Shown piece by piece: positions 1-6,176 of a DNA stretch of 13,800 bases. Made by a program: the position numbers and the translations under genes. Numbering within the stretch: the stretch's first letter is position 1; each line of letters starts with the position of its first letter. The DNA is from JAGNNV01 sp031392925 (GTDB lineage: Bacteria > Acidobacteriota > Vicinamibacteria > Fen-336 > JAGNNV01), in the NCBI GenBank assembly GCA_031392925.1, contig JANMVV010000041.1:1-13800 (forward strand). Reading direction: 5' to 3'. Below the pieces are notes generated by a model. That model made no database searches. It saw nothing but the letters and a program-made list of their open reading frames with translations, and had not been told where the DNA came from.

Positions 1-931
1 CAATGGCGGCGCCAGTGTTGTCGCCGGTGAAGGTCGAGGGCAGCGATGGCACGATCTGAATGGCATCGAGCGCCCCGGTCGGACCGAACCGGTAGGCAGC
101 GACCGTCGAGTCCAGTTCGTTCATGACCCAGGCGAACGGCAGTCGGGGATGGAAGGCGATGTGGCGCGGACCGGCCCCGGCTCTTGTCCTGGTGAAGGGC
201 GGATCCGCCGGCACCAGTTTGCCCTTGGCCTGGTCGATCGTGAAGATGAAGAGCCGGTCCAACCCCTTGTCAGGAACCACGACGAACCGGCCGCTCGGAT
301 CGAACGGGCACTGGTGAGGATGCGGGCCAGGCTGCTCCGTACGGTGCGGGCCCAACTCGCCGGTGGTGGGCGCGAGGTCGGTGGGCGCGCCGAGCGAGCC
401 GTCAGAGTTGACGGGCAGGACCTCAACCGTGCCCGCCACATAGTTGGCCGCGACGAGGAACTTCCCGGTCGGGTCGATCGCGAGATGGCTCGGGTCGTCG
501 CCCCCCGAAGGCTGAGAGTTGATGAGGGTCAGCTCGCCGCTGCGATCGTCGATGGCGAAGGCCGATACCACGTTGGTCACGGGTTGGGCTACGTAGAGAA
601 CCGGACGAAGCGGGTCGACGGCGAGGTAGCCGGGGTTCATGACGCTCGAGAGGAGCTGCACGCGGGACCAGCGGCCGGAGGCGGCGTCGATGCCGTACAC
701 GGAGAGACCCTCACCGTGCGCGCCTCGCGTGCTGGTCGCGAATGAGCCCACGTAGGCGAAGCGAGGCAAGGTCTGTGGGGGCGCGTTTCGCGTTGCCCGC
801 GCGCTCGCCGGCCGGGCGCCCGGGTGGCCGGATGCCCGGGCCGCGGGGGCGGTCACCCAGGCGGCCGAGAGCCCCAGGAGTTCCCGGCGGCTCGGCTTGG
901 TTAGGGCACGATCCGAACTCGGCGTCCTCAT
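1..931 (-). CDS. Tat-exported lactonase, 7-bladed beta-propeller (6-phosphogluconolactonase-like), 3' end cut by window edge
   Basis: About 310 residues are visible and the gene runs off the left edge, so the last blades are missing (family members are usually about 330-390 residues). Residues 14-20 read SRRELLG, followed by a hydrophobic stretch and Ala-rich segment, which is a twin-arginine-type signal; the protein is therefore probably exported. Family hallmarks of the YbhE/Pgl lactonase group (PF10282) follow in order: YVGSF, a DPSHLAIDPTGKFLVAANY block, PGPHPHQCPFDPSGRFVVVP, then GPRHIAFHP and the NEL motif (VMNELDSTVAAY). Members hydrolyse 6-phosphogluconolactone or other sugar/aryl lactones; an exported copy more likely acts on an external lactone than in the pentose phosphate pathway, which is inference. 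The ATG is fixed by an in-frame TGA two codons upstream and a GGAGG at 943-947, 11 nt away. It is divergent from the TPR/MBL unit. Confidence 0.9.
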   Translation of the reverse strand, partial: MRTPSSDRALTKPSRRELLGLSAAWVTAPAARASGHPGARPASARATRNAPPQTLPRFAYVGSFATSTRGAHGEGLSVYGIDAASGRWSRVQLLSSVMNPGYLAVDPLRPVLYVAQPVTNVVSAFAIDDRSGELTLINSQPSGGDDPSHLAIDPTGKFLVAANYVAGTVEVLPVNSDGSLGAPTDLAPTTGELGPHRTEQPGPHPHQCPFDPSGRFVVVPDKGLDRLFIFTIDQAKGKLVPADPPFTRTRAGAGPRHIAFHPRLPFAWVMNELDSTVAAYRFGPTGALDAIQIVPSLPSTFTGDNTGAAI

Positions 932-1053
932 GTCGTGTCAGTCCTCCGGGGGCGCAACCCAACGCGGAGCGTACCACCCAAAGGTGGGGCCGTACCGAGG
1001 AGGCAATCACCTATCATGCCGATATGGTGAGCGGCCCTCGAGGACGATAGACC
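932..1053. promoter_or_regulatory. Divergent intergenic region between lactonase and TPR-protein genes
   Basis: These 122 bp must carry the start signals of two divergent genes. Visible elements are the lactonase Shine-Dalgarno (CCTCC on the plus strand at 943-947), a small hairpin with arms CCACC (974-978) and GGTGG (983-987) around a CAAA loop, a -10-like TATCAT at 1012-1017 without a recognisable -35, and GAGGA at 1040-1044, 9 nt before the GTG start at 1054. Promoter placement is a guess; the two ribosome binding sites are clear. Confidence 0.4.
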
Positions 1054-1896
1054 GTGCTCATCGCATACTTCGTTATCGCAGCAGCCGTCTCAGCGCCGGT
1101 CTACAGCGGTGATGGCGCCGAGCTGCTCAGCCGGGCCGACGTCCTCTATGCGCGCCGCGCCGAAGGCGCCCGCGGCGCCACCGCCAACCCCGGTCCCATC
1201 GACGCCGCCATCGTCGCCTACAAGGCGGTCCTGAGGGTCGACCTCGGCTCCCTCGAGGCGCGGGCGGGCCTGATGCGCGCCATCTTCTTCCGGGGCAGCT
1301 TTTGTGACACGCCCCCCGACGAGCAGATCCGACTCTTCGAGGAAGGCAAGCAACTGGCGGACGATACGGTTCGGCACCTCGAGCGCTCCCTGGGCGCGGT
1401 GAAGGGCCCGGTGCGAATCGCGGCGCTCCGCCAGGTTCCTGCAGCGACGCAGGTCTACTTCTGGGCCGCCGTGTCGTGGGGCCAGTGGTCGGTGGACCAC
1501 AAGCTGGCCGCGGCCTGGCAGGCCGCGGCGCCTCGGATTCGCGATCTGGCGCAAACGGCCGTCGACCTCGATCCCGTCATGGATCAAGGCAGCGCCTATC
1601 TGATCCTTGGGCGCCTTCATTCGGAGTGCCCGCGGATCCCCATGCTCACTCGCTGGATCTCGCGCACGCGGGCGATCGCCTTTCTCCGCCAGGCGCTCCG
1701 AACCGGGCCCGAGAACACGCCGAACATGTTTTTTCTGGCTGACGCCCTGCTGACCTATCAGCCCGCCCAGGCCGACGAAGCGCGACGACTGCTGGAGCGC
1801 TGCGCTCGCGCCGAACCTCGTCCGGCCTACGCCGTCGAGGACGCGCACTACGCGCAGATGGCGCAGGAGCGCCTGGCGTCTCAGCCTCAGAGGTGA
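1054..1896 (+). CDS. Exported helical TPR-like protein, possibly TatT-type TRAP-associated family
   Basis: The 280-residue product starts with a short hydrophobic segment (residues 2-14, ending AAAVSA) consistent with a signal peptide, so it is probably periplasmic or lipid-free exported. The rest is Ala/Arg/Leu-rich and helical, with tetratricopeptide-like pairs around residues 25-75 and 180-275 (for example a helix ending YLILGRLH, then FLRQALRTGPEN and EARRLLERC). The layout resembles the TatT component of periplasmic TRAP systems (PF16811-like), but no transporter gene is nearby, so I offer that family only tentatively. The GTG start is supported by GAGGA at 1040-1044. The stop lies 5 nt before the next gene, so the two are very probably one operon. 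No catalytic motif is visible. Confidence 0.82.
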   Translation: MLIAYFVIAAAVSAPVYSGDGAELLSRADVLYARRAEGARGATANPGPIDAAIVAYKAVLRVDLGSLEARAGLMRAIFFRGSFCDTPPDEQIRLFEEGKQLADDTVRHLERSLGAVKGPVRIAALRQVPAATQVYFWAAVSWGQWSVDHKLAAAWQAAAPRIRDLAQTAVDLDPVMDQGSAYLILGRLHSECPRIPMLTRWISRTRAIAFLRQALRTGPENTPNMFFLADALLTYQPAQADEARRLLERCARAEPRPAYAVEDAHYAQMAQERLASQPQR

Positions 1897-1901
1897 CTTG
1901 A

Positions 1902-2972
1902 GTGAAAGCATTCCTGCAGACGGTGGCGGTGGCGACGGCCCTGGCGGCGTCCCCGATGGTGGTGCGCGCGGCCAAGACGCTCGACATCTACTTCATCGAT
2001 GTCGAGGGGGGGCAGGCCACACTGGTGGTCACGCCGGCCGGCGAATCCCTGCTGATCGATACCGGTTTCCCGAGCGACGATGCGTTGATCGCGCCGGCGT
2101 TCGGCGCGAAGCCGGGAGCCTCGGCGGATGGGCGCGATCCCAGGCGCATCCTGGCCGCATACAGGGACGCGGGGCTCAAGCAGATCGACTACCTGTTGCT
2201 GACTCACTACCACGCCGACCACGCAGGCGGGGCAGTCGAGCTGGCGCAACTGCTGAAGATCAAGACCTTCGTGGATCACGGTGCGCCGGCGGCCGGAGCG
2301 GATGAGGGAGTGCCGGGGACACAGAAGATCTACGAGGGCTACGTCGCGGTGCGGGCGAAGGGCGCGCATCTTCTCGCGAAGCCGGGGGAGCGACTGAAGT
2401 TGAAGGGCGTCGAGGCGATCTTCGTCAGCGCCGATGGCGCGACCCTGGGGAAGCCTCTCGCGGGCGCAGGCCGGCGGAATGGCGCGTGTGGAGAGGGGGT
2501 TGTTCCGGCGCAGGAGAAGATCGAGAACCCCCACTCGGTCGGGATTCGGCTGCAATACGGCTCATTCCGCTTCCTCGATGTCGGGGACCTGAGCGGCGAT
2601 CCCCTCTTCGCGCTCGCATGCCCCGACAGCTTGATCGGCGAGTCCGACGTGTACCTGGTGGCGCATCATGGTGGGGCCGATGGCGCCGGCCCGTCGATGT
2701 TCGAGGCCATCAAGCCGCTGGTGGCGGTTTTCAACAACGGGCCGAGGAAGGGCGCGCAGCCAAAGACGCTGACCCAGGTGAAGGAGACGCCCGGGCTCGA
2801 CGGCTGGCAGATTCACCGATCGCTCAACCCGGGCGCCGAAAACGCGCCCGATGAGCGGCTCGCCAACCTCGACGACTCGACGAGCGCCTGGATCAAGGCG
2901 AGTGTTCGCGAGGATGGGTCGTTCACCGTGGCCAATGGGCGCACCGGCTACTCGAAGCGCTACAAGCGGTAG
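1902..2972 (+). CDS. Secreted ComEC-like metallo-beta-lactamase-fold hydrolase
   Basis: This 356-residue protein has a signal peptide (about residues 1-23, cleavage near VRA|AK) and a metallo-beta-lactamase fold. The visible metal-site elements are LLIDTG (50-55), the signature THYHADH (H102, H104, D106, H107), DVGD (D226/D229) and HHGG (255-258). Together with the NNG..KGAQPKT stretch near 278-289 this matches the stand-alone ComEC/Rec2 C-terminal-type MBL proteins rather than true beta-lactamases. The ComEC-type domain has been linked to nuclease activity, but the substrate here is unknown. There are no ComEC membrane segments. The GTG start is preceded by AGGTGA overlapping the upstream stop, so translation is probably coupled to the TPR-like gene. 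An insertion of Gly/Ala/Asp-rich sequence sits near residues 128-142. Confidence 0.9.
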   Translation: MKAFLQTVAVATALAASPMVVRAAKTLDIYFIDVEGGQATLVVTPAGESLLIDTGFPSDDALIAPAFGAKPGASADGRDPRRILAAYRDAGLKQIDYLLLTHYHADHAGGAVELAQLLKIKTFVDHGAPAAGADEGVPGTQKIYEGYVAVRAKGAHLLAKPGERLKLKGVEAIFVSADGATLGKPLAGAGRRNGACGEGVVPAQEKIENPHSVGIRLQYGSFRFLDVGDLSGDPLFALACPDSLIGESDVYLVAHHGGADGAGPSMFEAIKPLVAVFNNGPRKGAQPKTLTQVKETPGLDGWQIHRSLNPGAENAPDERLANLDDSTSAWIKASVREDGSFTVANGRTGYSKRYKR

Positions 2973-3040
2973 CCACGACGCGAAGACCGAGCCGGCGATC
3001 GAATCGTGGGAGCGATCATGCCGGCGTACCAGGATTAGCC

Positions 3041-3085
3041 GTCGGCCGGCGCCGCCGACTCAAGTCCCTTGCCGAAGCCCTTCGG
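3041..3085. terminator. Two tandem hairpins downstream of the MBL gene
   Basis: A first inverted repeat has arms GTCGGC (3041-3046) and GCCGAC (3054-3059) around a 7-nt loop. A second has arms CCGAAG (3072-3077) and CTTCGG (3080-3085). They begin 68 bp after the MBL stop. Neither is followed by a T-run, so intrinsic termination is uncertain; the second one abuts the candidate -35 of the next gene and could instead be an operator. Confidence 0.25.
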
Positions 3086-3114
3086 GTTACACGGGCCAGG
3101 TCTTCTGCTAAAAG
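3086..3114 (+). promoter_or_regulatory. Candidate promoter for the 3122 flavoenzyme, predicting a leaderless mRNA
   Basis: GTTACA (3086-3091, 4 of 6 to TTGACA) is separated by 17 nt from TAAAAG (3109-3114, 4 of 6 to TATAAT), with an extended-10 TG at 3106-3107. Transcription would then begin within a base or two of the ATG at 3122. No Shine-Dalgarno lies upstream of that ATG, which fits a leaderless transcript. Confidence 0.35.
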
Positions 3115-3121
3115 CTCGTAC

Positions 3122-4456
3122 ATGCGTGTTGCGGTGATTGGCGCCGGCATTGCCGGCTTGACCTGTGCCTGGGAACTTCACAAGGCGGGAGTGGACGTTC
3201 AGGTCTTCGAGCGTCACGTCACCGTGGGGGGGCGCATGAACACCCGCACGAAGGACGGCCTCGCTTTCGATGTGGGCGCCAACTTCCTGATCCGCGCCTA
3301 TCGGGGCGTGAACGCCCTGGCCGACGAAATGGGCGTGGAGTTGCGAAAGGCGAGCCCGGTGACCCACATCGTGTACCACGACGGCCGCCCCTGCCTGATG
3401 AACTTCACCTCGATCCGCAGCATCTTTCGCATCGATGCCTTGAATCTGCTGAGCCGGTTTCGATTCCTGGGCTTTGCCCTGAAGGTCCGCACCGCTCACA
3501 CCGGACTGGACTTCTTCGACCTGGGCCTTGCTCCCGACGCCTTGAACCACGAAGACGCCTATCACTACGCCCGTCGCGAAGTGGGCCAGGAGTTCGCCGA
3601 CTACATCGTTGATTCGTTCAACTCCTGCATGATGTTCTCGCGCTCGACCGAGACCAGCGTCGCAGCCTGCCTCTCCCTGTTCAGCATGATGGCGGATCCC
3701 GCGTTCGACTTCAGCGTCCTGTACGCGAAGGGCGACATGCGGGCGATTCCCGAAGCCCTGGCGGACCGGCTGGTCGTTCACCGCGGTTGTCCCGTCCTCG
3801 CTTTGGAGCCGCGGGATGGCGGCTGGCGGGTTGACACCGCGGAATCCAGCGCGGCTTTCGATCAGGTGGTGCTGGCGGTGACGCCGCAGGCCGCGCTCGG
3901 CATGCTCAGGGGCGGCCCCGAGCCTCACCGGGCGTTGCTCGGGCAAACCCGATACGCCTCCACCATCAACGTGTCGTTTCGCGTCCCCCGGGAAGCGCTC
4001 GGACGCACCCATTGCTTCTACGTCCCCTATGTCGAAAACCGCGTCATCTCCGAGTTCACCAACGAGTCCCTGAAGGGGGAGCACACCACCCACGAGGGCA
4101 TGTCGCTGGTCAATGTCGGTCTGCACGAAGAGGCTGCGCTCAAGCTCCTCGGCGAACCGGACGCAAGGATCTTCGAGGTCGTCAAGGCCGAATTGCTTGG
4201 CCTGAACGCGAGCCTGCGGGAGGTAGCCGATCGGGTTCAAGCCTACGACCTGGAGCGCTGGACCGAGGCCATACCGAAGTACGACTGCGGGCAGATCGCG
4301 CGGGTGAAGGAGTTCCTGCGCGACGGGCAGGGGCGCCAGGGGCTGTACCTGTGCGGCGACTATATGAACGCGCCCTGGATCGAAGGGGCCAGCCGCAGTG
4401 GACAAAAGGCGGCCCGGCAACTGGTTCGCGACCTGGCTCAGCGTCCCAACCGCTGA
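3122..4456 (+). CDS. FAD-dependent oxidoreductase, amine oxidase / protoporphyrinogen oxidase-like
   Basis: The 444-residue protein opens directly with the FAD-binding Rossmann motif VIGAGIAGL (G7, G9, G12), the ribose-binding Glu at residue 30 (VFER) and the GGRM motif (36-39) of the amine-oxidase/phytoene-desaturase superfamily. It closes with LYLCGDYMNAPWIEGASRSG (about 408-427), the C-terminal FAD-contact block of the same superfamily. The protein has no signal peptide and no clear membrane helix. The middle, substrate-binding part (about 100-330) gives no specific substrate; HpnE-like, PPO-like or polyene-desaturase roles are all possible. There is no Shine-Dalgarno before the ATG, while a plausible -10 lies about 7 nt upstream. 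Its 3' end overlaps that of the convergent CrtI-like gene by 19 bp, so the two flavoenzymes could influence each other through antisense transcription. Confidence 0.92.
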   Translation: MRVAVIGAGIAGLTCAWELHKAGVDVQVFERHVTVGGRMNTRTKDGLAFDVGANFLIRAYRGVNALADEMGVELRKASPVTHIVYHDGRPCLMNFTSIRSIFRIDALNLLSRFRFLGFALKVRTAHTGLDFFDLGLAPDALNHEDAYHYARREVGQEFADYIVDSFNSCMMFSRSTETSVAACLSLFSMMADPAFDFSVLYAKGDMRAIPEALADRLVVHRGCPVLALEPRDGGWRVDTAESSAAFDQVVLAVTPQAALGMLRGGPEPHRALLGQTRYASTINVSFRVPREALGRTHCFYVPYVENRVISEFTNESLKGEHTTHEGMSLVNVGLHEEAALKLLGEPDARIFEVVKAELLGLNASLREVADRVQAYDLERWTEAIPKYDCGQIARVKEFLRDGQGRQGLYLCGDYMNAPWIEGASRSGQKAARQLVRDLAQRPNR

Positions 4457-6099
4457 CGGTGCAAGGTGGCGGTGTCCGGCGTATCGCGCGGACTCCAGAA
4501 ACGATCGCCGGTCAGTTGCATGTAGAGCTCCATCCCCGTGCCGATGGTGCCGTTGACCCCGGGATAGCCGCTCGCGGCATTGCACCAGTGGAAGTTCTTC
4601 CATGGTGTCTTCGCCTTGAGACGGCCGAGGCCCATGTTCGCGGGAGTGAGATGCTGGCCGTAGGAGTGCCCCCGCGGCGCCCAGCAAAAATCCTCGTTGG
4701 TGGTGGGTGAGCCGGCCACGTGCAGGACGATGTGATCGCGCAGATGGGGAACGTGGTGCTGTTCCACGATGTCGATCAGCTTGTCTTCAACTTCCTTCTT
4801 CTGGCGGCGGTAGGCCCGGATATCGCGATCGCGCAGCTCCTTGAAGAAGTCGTAGTTGGCGGTGGTGGCGAGCTCCAGGATCTGACCGCCCGGAGGGCAG
4901 GTGCCCGGTTCGTCAGTGTGCAGTGAGGGTGTGGCCATGAAGACCCAGGGGCGGCTCCAGTCCTGCCGCATCTCCTGGGCCCAGGTTTCGTTCATGTCCC
5001 ACTGCTCGAGGTGCCAGGTGTTATGGCGGCCGAAGCCGTGTTCCCTCAAGTCGATTCCCCGCAGGCCGAGGTAAACCGTGAGTGCGGTCTGCGAGTATTC
5101 GTACTTCAAGGGGCGTTGAAGGGCTCTGGGGAACTTTTCGAGGCCGATGACCTGGGCCATCTTTTGAGGGTCGGCGTTGCAGACGATGGTGGGTGCTCGA
5201 AAGACTTTCCCGTCGCGGGTTCCCACGGACTCGATGCGTTCGCCTTTCGCGAGGATCGAAGTCACCTCCTGCTCGTAGTAGACGTGACATCCCTCGTGGG
5301 AGGTGATGAACTCGACCAAGCGCCCGATGAGGTGCTTGAAGTGCTTGCTCGGGTAGTAGGCCCCCCGGTTGTAGCCGGAAAACAGACCGTTGTATGCGAG
5401 GATGGAGAGGTCCTTGGGGGGACACATGAAGTTGCCGGCGTTGGCGATCAGGACCGCCTGCGCCTCGCGACTGAGCGCGCATTCGTCGAACACCTGTTGC
5501 AGCGTTTTGTGCTGATAGCGGAGCAGAGTGAGGAATCGCCAGCCCATGGTCGGAACCTGCCACCAGTGGACTCTGTCGGGCAGTTGATGGACCTCCTGGG
5601 TCAGGCGGTCGAGGATGTTGGTGAACGCCCGTACGCGCGCGCCCTGGCCGGGGTAGGCGGCGTCGATGTTTTCGGCCAGCCGGTCGTAGCCGCAGGGAAT
5701 GGCCACCCGCTTACGATCGGGCAGGATCACGTGGTCGTAGCCATCGGGGTCCAGGGACTCGAAGCCGATGTCTTGGTTCAGCCCCAGTTTCTCGAGGAAG
5801 CGCCAGACCCGGTCGCCCGGTCCGCAGCCCCAGATGTAGTGAATCTGGGCGCAGAAGGAGAACTCGCCGTAACTGAAGGTGTGGACGTAGCCGCCGGGAA
5901 GGTCATGGGCCTCCAGCATGCAGACGCGCTGGCCGCTCTTCGCAAGCAGGGCGGCCGCGGTGAGCGCGGCCATTCCCGTGCCGATGATGACGATGTCGTA
6001 CCGGGGATTCGACTCGTAGAGCCGATCCTGACTCTCCTTGGCTTCATGCGTGAGAGCGCCGGTGCTGGGTGATTTGTTGCTGGCCCGGTTTTCAGGCAT
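4438..6099 (-). CDS. CrtI/RetSat-like FAD-dependent oxidoreductase (phytoene desaturase family)
   Basis: Counted from the ATG at 6099, the product has 553 residues. After a polar leader of about 33 residues comes YDIVIIGTGMAALTAAALLA (FAD Rossmann motif; the third glycine is replaced by Ala, GxGxxA), then the acidic residue in MLEAHD and the LPGG motif. The C-terminus has SGYPGVNGTIGTGMELYMQL, corresponding to the C-terminal FAD block of phytoene desaturase, carotenoid isomerase and retinol saturase-like enzymes. The substrate is unknown; a polyene or other hydrophobic substrate is inferred from the family. An in-frame GTG at 6111 would add four residues, but that DNA belongs to a kinase-gene remnant, so I favour the ATG. 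That ATG lies inside the end of the 26-codon remnant ORF (ATGCCTGA overlap), so initiation may depend on coupling. It is convergent with the 3122 flavoenzyme, overlapping it by 19 bp. Confidence 0.92.
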   Translation of the reverse strand: MPENRASNKSPSTGALTHEAKESQDRLYESNPRYDIVIIGTGMAALTAAALLAKSGQRVCMLEAHDLPGGYVHTFSYGEFSFCAQIHYIWGCGPGDRVWRFLEKLGLNQDIGFESLDPDGYDHVILPDRKRVAIPCGYDRLAENIDAAYPGQGARVRAFTNILDRLTQEVHQLPDRVHWWQVPTMGWRFLTLLRYQHKTLQQVFDECALSREAQAVLIANAGNFMCPPKDLSILAYNGLFSGYNRGAYYPSKHFKHLIGRLVEFITSHEGCHVYYEQEVTSILAKGERIESVGTRDGKVFRAPTIVCNADPQKMAQVIGLEKFPRALQRPLKYEYSQTALTVYLGLRGIDLREHGFGRHNTWHLEQWDMNETWAQEMRQDWSRPWVFMATPSLHTDEPGTCPPGGQILELATTANYDFFKELRDRDIRAYRRQKKEVEDKLIDIVEQHHVPHLRDHIVLHVAGSPTTNEDFCWAPRGHSYGQHLTPANMGLGRLKAKTPWKNFHWCNAASGYPGVNGTIGTGMELYMQLTGDRFWSPRDTPDTATLHRQRLGR

Positions 6100-6172
6100 G
6101 GCCCATTCCACCCGCTCCGATAGCGCCGACGATCTCGTAGGCGCCCCGTTTCGATCCCGCGCGCAGAGTCAT
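6092..6172 (-). pseudogene. 5' remnant of a second serine/threonine kinase gene (26 codons)
   Basis: The frame starts with ATG only 4 nt after the stop of the intact kinase. It encodes MTL..G...G.YEI...IGAGGMG and then H, A and TGA. Fifteen of the first 24 residues, in register and without gaps, equal the N-terminus of the neighbouring kinase, including the complete glycine-rich ATP loop. The match ends where the CrtI-like gene begins: the codons after the GMG should read something like EVYRA but read HA-stop. I read this as the left-over beginning of a tandem kinase gene whose body was lost when the flavoenzyme DNA arrived. It may still be translated as a leader that couples to the ATG at 6099. 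Confidence 0.75.
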
Positions 6173-6176
6173 CGCC

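Noticed and set aside
1024..1050. Nine-codon ORF before the TPR-like gene as a leader peptide
   Set aside because: It has no ribosome site and no regulatory codon bias; it is probably chance.
3035..4687. 550-residue open frame on the minus strand
   Set aside because: It is opposite the 3122 flavoenzyme with its clear FAD motifs; its translation is low-complexity and matches no family I know.
6100..6111. GTG start at 6111 for the CrtI-like enzyme
   Set aside because: These bases belong to the kinase glycine-loop codons in another frame, and a GGAG only 3 nt away is too close for normal initiation.
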